From: JBBDYH01 sp040901795
GTDB lineage: Bacteria > Planctomycetota > Planctomycetia > Pirellulales > JALHPA01
DNA length: 64,000 nt
Reading direction: 5' to 3'
Assembly (NCBI GenBank): GCA_040901795.1
Contig: JBBDYH010000037.1
Location: 109,385 to 173,384, forward strand
How positions within the stretch are numbered: position 1 is the first letter of the stretch; each line of letters begins with the position of its first letter. This document shows, piece after piece, positions 19,228 to 27,237 of this stretch. The notes under the pieces are model-generated. The model did not search any database and was not told the origin of the DNA. It was given only the letters and a program-made list of their open reading frames with translations. Both the position numbers and the translations under genes were made by a program.

Positions 19228-20904
19228 TCAGGGGCGCGCTAGCTGGGCGTTTTTGTTGCGGGCCTGCTGCTCGACTTCCTGTTTCAACCTCGCTTCGGCT
19301 TCCACTACGATGGTCTTTGCCATCTCGCGGAAGATCGGCCGCAGCCGCTCGCCCAAATCGTCGGCCAACTTCGTGGCGTCATTTTCGAGCTTGATCACCA
19401 GCTCGTTCTGACTCTGGATCTGAAAGCCGATTTCGAGGGCCCGCTGGCCCAAGTCCGCCGCGCGATCCTCTTCCGCGCGGCCCAGTCCCGCCGACTCGAA
19501 GCCGGCCTTGATCGCGTCGGCGATGTCTTGCTGCCGCGTGGCGGCTGTGAGACTTTCCAGCCCCAGCGAGTCGAGCAGGCCCCGCTGCCCGCGCGTCAGA
19601 TCCTGCCCCTCGTCGAGCGCCTTCTTGGCTGACAAGGTGCGACGCTGGTCCTGCGGGCTCAGCCGGCCGAAGCGGGCCGCGGCATCCTCCACCGACTGCG
19701 CCAGCCCTTGCGACTCGGCGCGCGCCTGATCTTGCAGCACCTTCAGGCTGTCGCGGGCTTCCTGCGTGCCCTTGATCTTTTGCTCGACGATCCGCTGGTT
19801 GATTCCCAGCCGCTCCTGTTCGAGCTGCTTGACCTGCTCCAATGCCGTGCGTTCCTGTTGCGCCAGTTGCTGCTGGGCCTGCGCGAAGCTGGCGAATCGC
19901 CCGGCTGGACCGACGAGGCCCTCGGCGCCGTTGTCGGCCAGCGAACGCTGTTGACTGCGGATCCCGGCCAGCTCACTCTGTGAGCGGTTAAGTCCGGCCT
20001 GGTTCGCCGCCGCGTCGCGGTCGGTGCCGCGCAGCCCGCGTCCGCCACGTGCCCGCGCTTCCTCCAGGCCCAGCGGGAAGAGCGCCCCCTGGTGTCCCAG
20101 AAACTGGCCCACGGCGGAGTCTCCCTGCTCGCGCTGTTCACTGATCCGTTGCTCATACTCGGCGAGCCGCTTAGCTGATTTTTCCGCGGCTTCCATTGCC
20201 TCGGACATGCTGTTTAGTTCGCTGGTGAGTTTGGCAGTCGCCACCGCAGCAATGGCATAACCAACGGGGCCCGTCGCGGCAAAGGCGCCGCCGACAGCTC
20301 GCGCTGCGAGCGCGGCCCCACCGATCAGGCGACCACCCAGGCCGACGCCAGCCGCACCTGCGGCCCCCGCGGCTGCTCCACCCACTGCGCCACCCGCTGC
20401 TCCGCCTCCCGCCCCAGCGGCTCCAGCAACGGCGCCACGTGCCGCTTCGGCCGCGGCTGCCGCGAGTACGGCGGTGCGATACGCCTTCCACGCGTTGGTT
20501 CCCGCTTCGATGATAGTGATCGTGCCTTTGAGCACCTGAGCGCCCGCCTCGAACTTGGCCAACACGCGGACGGCCTTCTCCAGATCCTTCTCGCTGGCCA
20601 CACCGATCAAGGTCAGACCGCGGGCCAGCGACGTGATGCCCTCCAGCGCCTGCTTGGTGCTGGAGCGGTACTTTTCGTTGGCGGCCTGGCGCTTGGCGCT
20701 GACGTCGCTTTCGGCGCGCTGCAGCTTCTCGACGGCGCTGGCCTGCTCCTTCGCGCTCTTTTGGACGGTCTCGGTCAGCCGCGTCTGCGACGTGATACCG
20801 GCGCGGGCGGTCTGTTCGGCAATCTTGGCGTTGCCGGGATCCGCCTCCATCCGCAGACGGAGAATGATCTCCTGCACGATCGAATTGTTACTTGCCGCTT
20901 CCAT
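19228..20904 (-). CDS. Tape-measure-like protein
   Basis: A 558-residue protein (MEAASNNSIVQEIILRLRME). An N-terminal coiled coil of about 100 residues (QKSAKEQASAVEKLQRAESD) precedes a Gly/Ala-rich hydrophobic centre near residues 145-225 (GAAGAGGGAAGGAVGGAAAG), and then long Gln/Glu-rich helices follow (ERTALEQVKQLEQERLGINQ). This coiled-coil/hydrophobic/coiled-coil plan is that of phage tail-length tape-measure proteins, although 558 residues is short and would specify a short tail. It could instead be another large helical phage structural protein. It lies at the end of the element's minus-strand gene run. Confidence 0.6.
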   Translation of the reverse strand: MEAASNNSIVQEIILRLRMEADPGNAKIAEQTARAGITSQTRLTETVQKSAKEQASAVEKLQRAESDVSAKRQAANEKYRSSTKQALEGITSLARGLTLIGVASEKDLEKAVRVLAKFEAGAQVLKGTITIIEAGTNAWKAYRTAVLAAAAAEAARGAVAGAAGAGGGAAGGAVGGAAAGAAGAAGVGLGGRLIGGAALAARAVGGAFAATGPVGYAIAAVATAKLTSELNSMSEAMEAAEKSAKRLAEYEQRISEQREQGDSAVGQFLGHQGALFPLGLEEARARGGRGLRGTDRDAAANQAGLNRSQSELAGIRSQQRSLADNGAEGLVGPAGRFASFAQAQQQLAQQERTALEQVKQLEQERLGINQRIVEQKIKGTQEARDSLKVLQDQARAESQGLAQSVEDAAARFGRLSPQDQRRTLSAKKALDEGQDLTRGQRGLLDSLGLESLTAATRQQDIADAIKAGFESAGLGRAEEDRAADLGQRALEIGFQIQSQNELVIKLENDATKLADDLGERLRPIFREMAKTIVVEAEARLKQEVEQQARNKNAQLARP

Positions 20905-20916
20905 GGGATTTCCCTT

Positions 20917-21243
20917 TCAAAGGTTGGGCTCCGCCCAGTCACCAACAAAAAAATGCCCGGCAGGACGGCCGTACTCGTCAAGCAACTTGATCGCTGGTAG
21001 CTGCTCTTCGGTACACAGGGCGGCCACCAGGCGCATACGGTCGCGATCGTCGAACAACTGCAGTGACGCCTGGTCGCCAGCCACTGTGACCTGAGCGGTA
21101 GGCTTTCCCGCGGGGTTCAGCACTGCCACATAGAGACCGCCATCGTCATCGTCATCGACGCCGGCAACGATCCGTAGGCCGCCGTCGCCACCGTAACAGC
21201 CGAGCGCTCCCGGCTTGCCTTTGATCGCTTTGACAGTTGCCAT
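20917..21243 (-). CDS. Small protein of unknown function in the phage-like run
   Basis: A 108-residue protein starting at ATG 21243 (MATVKAIKGKPGALGCYGGD). It contains a run of five Asp (GVDDDDDGGLYVAVLNPAG) and a pattern of short beta strands, then RLVAALCTEEQLPAIKLLDE. The chosen start drops 45 upstream codons that run through non-coding-looking sequence. It ends 12 bp before the tape-measure-like gene. No family is recognised; a small structural or head-tail protein is possible by position only. Confidence 0.55.
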   Translation of the reverse strand: MATVKAIKGKPGALGCYGGDGGLRIVAGVDDDDDGGLYVAVLNPAGKPTAQVTVAGDQASLQLFDDRDRMRLVAALCTEEQLPAIKLLDEYGRPAGHFFVGDWAEPNL

Positions 21244-21353
21244 TCGCACCTCGGTATGTGTTGAAAAAACCGCTCGGGACGGGAGAGGAAAACAAAGCCC
21301 CGCCCGAGCGGCCTTGAACGGCGAGAGGCGGCCTAGACCTCTCGCCGGGAGGC

Positions 21354-22163
21354 TCAGCTCCAATCCATCTCCCACCATTTGTGAACCGCAAGCAATTTGT
21401 GCTCTTCGATCAGTGCCTCGCGTTCGTGAATCTCGCGGATGAGCTGCTCGATCTGCTCCTGCCGCTGATCGTAAAGTCTCAGCTTCGCGCCCAGTTGTCG
21501 GGCCACTAATTCCTCATTCGAAGGGCTCGCGTGGGGATCCGGTTCAATGGGACTGCGGCTCAGCAATTCGTTGCGATCCTGCAAATGAGCCCGAGCTCGC
21601 TCGACAGCACCGTTGCGCAACGCGGGATCTCCAAACGCCCGCGGCGGACCATCGAGAACGTCGGAAATTTCCTGCCGAAGTGCTTCGATTGTGTCGCTGG
21701 CGTTCCGCCTGTTTGTTTGCGCGATCGCGATCGCATCCAACTGTTGCGCAATACGGTGACGTCGCCCCAGGGACATGGTTTCGAGCAAGTAGTTCGTCGC
21801 TGTGACGCGCGTGACCCCGTCCGAGTCGGCGTTGGTAATCTGCTGCCAGGACAGAAATCGCCGCGCCTTGCGGCCGCGGTGACGATCGAAATCATCAGGA
21901 GTGCGCTCTGCCTCACGGACGAAGCGCTCAATCTCGTCGAGTGGAATTGACTCGCCGATCGCGACTCGATGTACGGCCACGCGGTAAGTGACCTCCGCCT
22001 TGTGTCGCTTCGCCGCGAACCGCTCCGACATGCTGTCAAGCGGCCGGTGCGCCTCCTCATTGACGCCCCGATTGCGGGCCGCCAGCTCTTCTGGCGTGGG
22101 CGCCAGCGGGTTGAGGATCGGCTCAAGGGGCTCGTGGGCTATTACCCCGGATGTTGCGTTCAT
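21354..22163 (-). CDS. Helical protein of unknown function in the phage-like run
   Basis: A 269-residue, strongly charged, mostly helical protein (MNATSGVIAHEPLEPILNPL). It contains SLGRRHRIAQQLDAIAIAQT and a C-terminal coiled coil (RLYDQRQEQIEQLIREIHER). No catalytic motif or known family is seen. It lies 57 bp downstream of the prohead-protease-like gene, in the place where scaffold or capsid genes sit in tailed phages, but it does not look like a major capsid protein. Confidence 0.6.
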   Translation of the reverse strand: MNATSGVIAHEPLEPILNPLAPTPEELAARNRGVNEEAHRPLDSMSERFAAKRHKAEVTYRVAVHRVAIGESIPLDEIERFVREAERTPDDFDRHRGRKARRFLSWQQITNADSDGVTRVTATNYLLETMSLGRRHRIAQQLDAIAIAQTNRRNASDTIEALRQEISDVLDGPPRAFGDPALRNGAVERARAHLQDRNELLSRSPIEPDPHASPSNEELVARQLGAKLRLYDQRQEQIEQLIREIHEREALIEEHKLLAVHKWWEMDWS

Positions 22164-22220
22164 TCGATCAAATCCTTTCGATTGATGGTGGGTTGAACTG
22201 GTGATTGCCCGTTTGGACGA

Positions 22221-23324
22221 TCAGCGAATTGCCGCGGCGAAGGCTTTGCCGCCCTTGCGCTCGTACTCGCCCCAGTCTGACTGGCCGGACAAAGGCCGCT
22301 GTTGGCTCTCAAGCAGCTTGTGGCGTGACTGCGTTCGGCGAAGTAGGAGACGCTCTCGCGATTGCCATGGAGGCAGCTCCAGTGATTCGGTGACCGTCCC
22401 GGACGCCTCATTGCGATCGAATTCGCGTTGCCGCTCTTGATCGCTGTCTGCCTGGCGCTTGCGGTCCTGGTCGTCCTGGCGGTCGATGACCTTAAGCAGC
22501 CGGTCGCGTTCGTCGATCAGCTCGCCAAGCCGCTTCAGCTTTTGGGCTTTAGTCATGCCCTGGTCAGCGAAAACTTTGGCGGCCAGTTCCTTGAAGGTTT
22601 CGATCGCGTTGGCCTTGAGATCTTCGGCGGGCTCGTCGCCATAGACTGACCCGGCCCAATCGTCCGCCATCTCGTCGACCGTCTTAACCGCGGCATTTTC
22701 GAGCAGCAGCCGAGAGGCTGAGCCGCCCTGCAATCGCGCGGCGAACTCCTCGGGAGTTGCTGCGCAGTCATAGCTGGCCGCGGCGGTACCGGCTGACTCA
22801 AAGAGTCCATTCGTGCTGGCCGGGTTACGCACCAGGTCAACCGATTTCACTTCGTGCAGCTCTTCGACAATCTCGCGATCACCGCGGCGAACCGCGTTGC
22901 CATACGCATGATGCGACAAACCAAACCGTTCCGGGAAACGCTCCGCACGCTCGAGCACCGATTCAGCCAGCGGGTGGCTCTTCACGTAATGCAGATCGGC
23001 GACCAGGCCGCGGCTTTCTTCGAAACGGACATTGCGCAGCTCGCCGAACACGTCCATGAACGGGCGGTTGCCGTTGATGTCGTTCTTGGTCGGATGGTCG
23101 ATGTTGACCTCCACGCCTTCGTAGAGGCGGCGAGCAACGGCATCTTTCATCGCCTCGCGGGAATACTCCCGGGATCCTCCGCTATTTTTGGAGCGGAAGC
23201 CGAGCACGCGCACGCCGTGAATGACACCGGCCTCGCGGTCGATGCGGCCCGTTGGTCCGTTGTTGGTGACTCGCTCAAAGAGCTCGACTCGGCGACTTCG
23301 TTGGGTAAGGGTGGCTGTTGCCAT
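22221..23324 (-). CDS. Prohead-protease-like protein
   Basis: A 367-residue protein starting at ATG 23324 (MATATLTQRSRRVELFERVT). The N-terminal half resembles phage prohead proteases: IDHPTKNDING with His77, FGLSHHAYG with His138-His139, and HEVKSVDLVRNPASTNGLF with a candidate Ser161, a layout like the serine proteases that mature capsids. The C-terminal half is a Gln/Arg-rich coiled coil (RQADSDQERQREFDRNEASG), which could act as a built-in scaffold. No capsid gene follows, so if functional it may act on a helper phage's proteins. Confidence 0.65.
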   Translation of the reverse strand: MATATLTQRSRRVELFERVTNNGPTGRIDREAGVIHGVRVLGFRSKNSGGSREYSREAMKDAVARRLYEGVEVNIDHPTKNDINGNRPFMDVFGELRNVRFEESRGLVADLHYVKSHPLAESVLERAERFPERFGLSHHAYGNAVRRGDREIVEELHEVKSVDLVRNPASTNGLFESAGTAAASYDCAATPEEFAARLQGGSASRLLLENAAVKTVDEMADDWAGSVYGDEPAEDLKANAIETFKELAAKVFADQGMTKAQKLKRLGELIDERDRLLKVIDRQDDQDRKRQADSDQERQREFDRNEASGTVTESLELPPWQSRERLLLRRTQSRHKLLESQQRPLSGQSDWGEYERKGGKAFAAAIR

Positions 23325-23358
23325 TGTGGTCTTGCCTCCATGCAAAAAGGGCTCGGGG

Positions 23359-23841
23359 TTAATGTGCGCTTTGCTCAAGCGCCTCGAAGTGCTGCTCGGC
23401 GCGCTTGGCAAATTCCGGCAGCTTGTGCTTTGGTACGTACCCGGCGACCAGGTCAGCTACCGACTCCATGAAGCTGACGATGTGGTCGCGGGAAAACGTG
23501 GTCGGTTGGCGCCGCCCGAACTCGTCGGGCCACAATCGTTCAAGTAGCCAGGCTGATGCCCTCCAGTTTCTGCTGCCGGCATGGTGAATGTTGCCCAGCA
23601 AGCGGGCCTTGCCGGCCGTTCGAGCGGCACAATAGCTCCGGTTAAAATTCGGGTCTGTTTTCAGCGCGCGACGGACTGTCCGGGGGCAAACGCCGACGCA
23701 GCGTGCGGCCTCTTTCTGTGAGACGCCGAACGAGAGCAGCAACTCGAGGTCGTGTTTCTTGAGTGCGTCAAGCACGGGCCTGCGGCCTGCCTTTGTGACG
23801 CGATCACCGTCGGGCAATTTGTCCGCTTTTTGTCGCTGCAT
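23359..23841 (-). CDS. Small-terminase-like HTH protein
   Basis: A 160-residue protein (MQRQKADKLPDGDRVTKAGR). An N-terminal HTH (LLSFGVSQKEAARCVGVCPR, then TVRRALKTDPNFNRSY) is followed by NWRASAWLLERLWPDEFGRR, the segment seen in many phage terminase small subunits and phBC6A51-type HTH proteins. TerS recognises the packaging site; satellites often carry their own TerS to redirect a helper phage's packaging. No TerL gene is present in the element. It sits 34 bp upstream of the prohead-protease-like gene. Confidence 0.65.
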   Translation of the reverse strand: MQRQKADKLPDGDRVTKAGRRPVLDALKKHDLELLLSFGVSQKEAARCVGVCPRTVRRALKTDPNFNRSYCAARTAGKARLLGNIHHAGSRNWRASAWLLERLWPDEFGRRQPTTFSRDHIVSFMESVADLVAGYVPKHKLPEFAKRAEQHFEALEQSAH

Positions 23842-23941
23842 AGGGGTGGGCTAAACTCGTATTTGGCCGTTCGGGGGCGTCATGGTCGTGTGGGGCCGTT
23901 GAAAAAGGACCACTGCCGCGCACGGACAATGCGTGATGTCG

Positions 23942-24565
23942 TTACCAGCCAGCCATTGCCAGTGGCCTACCTTTTTGCTCCACAAACTTTTCCAGTCGTT
24001 CAATGCTCGCCAGGTCGCTCACGCCACTGCACACGACCCAGCCGTCAGCATCGAAGACCGCCGAGCACCATTGAAGTTTCGAGCCGGCATCGCAGCTACA
24101 GCGGACTAGGGCGGTCGCTTTTGCCCCGCGCTCTCCGAAAGTGCCCCGGTGCATCGCTGCAACCGACTTCGGGTGCCAAACAGTTACGCCCCCTGTGTCG
24201 CGGCAAAGCGGGCAGCGATATGTGTCCAGGCCGTCGATTAAGCGCGTTGACCTTGCCGCCTTCGCACGCTCGCCGGCGATCGACCTGGCAATGCGGCGAA
24301 CCGCGCGCGGGTAGTCGTCGAACGACCGCGGCAGCTCCTCATCTCCGCGGGCAAGGCGGCGGGTGGCTTCGATCGCGTCGGCCGCTTCGACGTCTGACAG
24401 GATCGTCTGCCATGCGCGGAGCACGTCGCCGGCCGTAAGCGTTGAGGCGGACAGGCCGCGAGTTTGCTTGTCGGCATCGCTGGGGAACTTGGCGAGCCAG
24501 GCGTCAATGGCTGGGAAAGCCGATCGATGCAGGTGAAGCCAGTTTTCGAAGTCGGTGGTTTTCAT
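23942..24565 (-). CDS. Cysteine-rich protein coupled to the replication-like gene
   Basis: A 207-residue protein (MKTTDFENWLHLHRSAFPAI) whose ATG overlaps the stop of the upstream gene (ATGA, 24562-24565). The centre has a zinc-ribbon-like set, CPLC near residue 122 and CSCD near residue 157, around a HWH-poor linker; the N-terminal 110 residues are helical (LRAWQTILSDVEAADAIEAT). The layout resembles phage loader-type proteins, where a zinc-binding protein follows a replisome-organiser gene, but no family is assigned with confidence. Confidence 0.6.
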   Translation of the reverse strand: MKTTDFENWLHLHRSAFPAIDAWLAKFPSDADKQTRGLSASTLTAGDVLRAWQTILSDVEAADAIEATRRLARGDEELPRSFDDYPRAVRRIARSIAGERAKAARSTRLIDGLDTYRCPLCRDTGGVTVWHPKSVAAMHRGTFGERGAKATALVRCSCDAGSKLQWCSAVFDADGWVVCSGVSDLASIERLEKFVEQKGRPLAMAGW

Positions 24566-25404
24566 GACGTGCCGTCATCGAGGTGGTTGCCATTCATTTG
24601 AAAGCTGCTGCGGTGTCCGCGGCCCTCACCAGCGGCGTTGGTGCGGTTGGTGGGACTGTCTTGTGCCTTGTTTATCCATCTCGTAAGGAAGGCGGGCATG
24701 CCGCCGGCGGATTTGCGTTTTGTCGGATTGTCACGGGCCCACTGCCGCGCTTTGATCATCTCGGAGCGCACGTCCAGGCCAGGGTAAGCATCGATGTACT
24801 CGTCGAGCTTCGCCTGCGGTAGCGTCCACTCCTTCGGGTCCTTGCCTGAAGTTGGAAAAGTGAATTCGCTTCCGGCCGCCGGCGGCGAGCGTGGCGGAGC
24901 CTGCTCGTCGCAAGCAGCGCTAGCTGCTGTTTTCTGCTTCTGCTCCTGCTTCTGCTCCTGATTCGCCATACCCTTCGCGAAGGCTTGAGGTAAGGCTTTC
25001 GCGAAGGCTTCCGGCAAGTCTTTAGAGAAGGCTTTAACCCTAATCAGCAACGCGTTTTTAAGGGCACACTCTGGTAGCAGGTCGACGGCGCTGGCCCATG
25101 CCTTTACGACGTTCGGCGACTCAGGTTGGTTGTAGCGCAGAAAGTTCGGAAGTGCGATAAACGCAGCCGCCTGGTCGTGCTCGGCCAGACCCTTACGCAA
25201 GACTTCCTGGAAGGCTTCGGCAAAGTCTTCCTGTGACCAGCCGAGCTCGGCGGCCAAGCCGGGCGGTGTACCGCGCATGGCACCCAGCGCTGTCAGGTGG
25301 GGGTGAGTCAGCACAAACAGGAACACCAGCTTGCCGCGGTCGGACAGGTCGCGAAACTTTTCGTCGTTCCAGATTCGCGGGTCGATTTTCCTGAAACGGG
25401 CCAT
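24562..25404 (-). CDS. Phage replication-like protein with N-terminal winged-helix region
   Basis: A 280-residue protein (MARFRKIDPRIWNDEKFRDL). This opening, with LSDRGKLVFLFVLTHPHLTA and IALPNFLRYNQPESPNVVKA, is typical of phage replisome organisers with a DnaD-like or winged-helix N-terminal domain. The middle has an 8-residue repeat (LPEAFAKA, LPQAFAKG) and a Gln/Lys/Glu run (QEQKQEQKQK), encoded by a visible 12-bp tandem repeat. The C-terminus (AGGMPAFLTRWINKAQ) is also family-like. It is coupled by ATGA to the cysteine-rich gene. The probable role is to start element replication. Confidence 0.7.
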   Translation of the reverse strand: MARFRKIDPRIWNDEKFRDLSDRGKLVFLFVLTHPHLTALGAMRGTPPGLAAELGWSQEDFAEAFQEVLRKGLAEHDQAAAFIALPNFLRYNQPESPNVVKAWASAVDLLPECALKNALLIRVKAFSKDLPEAFAKALPQAFAKGMANQEQKQEQKQKTAASAACDEQAPPRSPPAAGSEFTFPTSGKDPKEWTLPQAKLDEYIDAYPGLDVRSEMIKARQWARDNPTKRKSAGGMPAFLTRWINKAQDSPTNRTNAAGEGRGHRSSFQMNGNHLDDGTS

Positions 25405-25424
25405 TGTCGGCGCCCTCCTGGCGG

Positions 25425-25619
25425 TTACTGCCCTTCGCAGGGCGCGGAGCCTGCGTTGATTGCGCTGCGCGGCTCGTCCATGAGCCGGGCCTGTGCATCG
25501 GTCTCAAGCTGGATCAGCAAATCGGCAAGCGCGCCCAAGACACTCCCTGACGGCTCCGCGTCGGGGTCAACGCGGAACGTCACAATGTCACCGAGCTGCG
25601 TGGCGCGTTGACGACTCAC
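25425..25619 (-). CDS. Small protein of unknown function
   Basis: A 64-residue protein (MSRQRATQLGDIVTFRVDPD) coupled by ATGA overlap (25616-25619) to the HTH gene upstream and lying 20 bp before the replication-like gene. One amphipathic helix (VLGALADLLIQLETDAQARL) dominates. No family is recognised; the overlap and compact spacing are the main support. Confidence 0.5.
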   Translation of the reverse strand: MSRQRATQLGDIVTFRVDPDAEPSGSVLGALADLLIQLETDAQARLMDEPRSAINAGSAPCEGQ

Positions 25620-25825
25620 GATGCAGCAGCCTCCGTTTCGGTGAGCACGCCGCGTTCGCGGAGGATCTGTACTACACGCGGAACATCGTCGCGCGGGATG
25701 ACGTGACGGCCGGCAACCTTCGGCCAGTCGCTCGGATCCAGGATGCCGCGGTAAACGAAGTCAGAAATTGCCCGCGGTGCGATGCCCAGCTCTCGGGCCA
25801 GCTCCGAATAGGAGACAACGCTCAT
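25616..25825 (-). CDS. AlpA/excisionase-like HTH protein
   Basis: A 69-residue protein starting at ATG 25825 (MSVVSYSELARELGIAPRAI), chosen because GAGG lies 7-10 nt upstream. The sequence reads as a MerR-type winged helix: SELARELGIAPRAISDFVYR, then GRHVIPRDDVPRVVQILRER. Proteins of this shape act as phage AlpA activators, excisionases or recombination directionality factors. Its place early in the presumed lytic run fits an activator of excision or replication. The exact role is inferred. Confidence 0.65.
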   Translation of the reverse strand: MSVVSYSELARELGIAPRAISDFVYRGILDPSDWPKVAGRHVIPRDDVPRVVQILRERGVLTETEAAAS

Positions 25826-25935
25826 TTGCCGATCCTCGCAGTTGATGGGATGTTCCAACTGCGAGTAGTTTTGCTAGCACGGGAAAACTTGCAACGGAAA
25901 CAGCCAGCGGAAAACGGAACGCTTCGCGTTCCTAT

Positions 25936-26655
25936 TTATTTAGGCTGTTTGCGCGTCGATCCCTGCTTTCTTGGTCGCCCGGGTGTTCTCTTTTGGAGCG
26001 GAGCAATCCCCTCAGCCTGGCGGTACCGGCTCACGGCAACGGCTACAGCTTTCGCGGTTTTGAATCCCCGTTTTCCGTACTTTGTGCGGCTCATCTTGGC
26101 AATTTTCGGCCACGGCTTCGATAGGTCTTCGGCTTCAGTGGACGCCCATGCATCGCGGTCCAGATTTGTCGGGTCTTCAGAAAATTTTCCACTGTTCCCA
26201 TTTTTCGATGGCGATTGGATCTCCAAGTGACCGGCCCCCCCGGTGATGGCCACGTGGTGGTTGGCCGGCATTGTTTCGCGGGCCAGCAATTCAATGGCAG
26301 CATCGAACGCCGCCAGCTCCGCAGCTTCAAACTGCGGCACCGTGTACGATTGCCAGGCGTCGCGGATCCGCGGCTTGATGCCGTCGCGGAAGATTACCCA
26401 CAGCCCGATCATTGCTGACCGGAGGCTGTCGCGGCCGACGTAGCAGGAGAACATCGCGGCGGCAGCTTCGTCGTAGGAGACATTGGCGTCGATGCGTGGA
26501 TCACGAGTGATCCAGAAGTCGATCACGCTCCATAACTTCCCGATGTGATGGTGCACCGAAGAGCGGTACACCCGATCAGGCGAGTCGATGATCGATCGAA
26601 GGGCCGCTGACAACTCGCGGGAAGCTCCCACGATGGTCGCAAATTCGTGGTCCAT
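25936..26655 (-). CDS. Protein of unknown function in the element
   Basis: A 239-residue protein starting at ATG 26655 (MDHEFATIVGASRELSAALR); an in-frame start 31 codons upstream lacks support. The first 130 residues are helical (VSYDEAAAAMFSCYVGRDSL). The C-terminus is basic and Pro/Lys-rich (PGRPRKQGSTRKQPK) and contains an AT-hook-like GRPRK, suggesting DNA binding. It lies between the HAD-like gene and the AlpA-like gene. No family is recognised. Confidence 0.6.
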   Translation of the reverse strand: MDHEFATIVGASRELSAALRSIIDSPDRVYRSSVHHHIGKLWSVIDFWITRDPRIDANVSYDEAAAAMFSCYVGRDSLRSAMIGLWVIFRDGIKPRIRDAWQSYTVPQFEAAELAAFDAAIELLARETMPANHHVAITGGAGHLEIQSPSKNGNSGKFSEDPTNLDRDAWASTEAEDLSKPWPKIAKMSRTKYGKRGFKTAKAVAVAVSRYRQAEGIAPLQKRTPGRPRKQGSTRKQPK

Positions 26656-26763
26656 CCTTGCACCTACTGGTTGGCCGAGCCGGCCAGCCGTCGCCCTCGG
26701 GTAGGTGCGTCCGAAAGCGACGGCCAGCCAAGCGGGAGCTACCCGCAAGCCCGGTGTATCGGC

Positions 26764-27237
26764 TTATTTTATGAACAATCCTGCTTCTTTTTTAGGTGGC
26801 GTTTTTTGGTGCGCCAACTCCGCAACGTCTGCCCTATTTCCGCTGCCATCCCTGACTACCTTGAGGACCATCAGGCCGTGCCGCTCGTACATTTCGGCGG
26901 TTTTGAGGTTGGACTCGATGGCGAGGATCTGAGCCACCTGGCCGTGGACTTTCCATATTCGCTCGACCAGCACAAACTCTTTCCAGCGCGGCGCCGTCCA
27001 TCCTCGGTCGTTAAAGTGCCATTCGGCCGGACACCAGTGCGCCTTGTCGCGCAGGCCCTGCAGCGTCGCCGCTTCGTGCTCCTTGCCGCGATGAGTGACC
27101 AGTGCGACGTGGTGTTGCTGGAGCAGCCCGATGAGCGGCAGGCGGTATTGCTCGCGCTCGATGTCGGGCTGAAAGCCGATGAACGTCTCGCGTGAGTTGC
27201 CGACCAGCGTGTAGTTCAGGTCAAGCAGGATGATCAC
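26764..27237 (-). CDS. HAD-like phosphatase domain protein
   Basis: A 157-residue protein (MIILLDLNYTLVGNSRETFI). The N-terminal LLDLNYTLV is a variant of the HAD motif I (DxDxT/V), with Asn in place of the second Asp; VALVTHRGKEHE is a motif-II-like strand, and AQILAIESNLKTAEMYERHG resembles motif IV plus the following helix. Proteins of this shape occur in phages alone or as the phosphatase half of polynucleotide kinases. Its ATG overlaps the stop of the recombinase tail (ATGA, 27234-27237), so in the circular form it would be translationally coupled to the serine recombinase. Confidence 0.6.
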   Translation of the reverse strand: MIILLDLNYTLVGNSRETFIGFQPDIEREQYRLPLIGLLQQHHVALVTHRGKEHEAATLQGLRDKAHWCPAEWHFNDRGWTAPRWKEFVLVERIWKVHGQVAQILAIESNLKTAEMYERHGLMVLKVVRDGSGNRADVAELAHQKTPPKKEAGLFIK

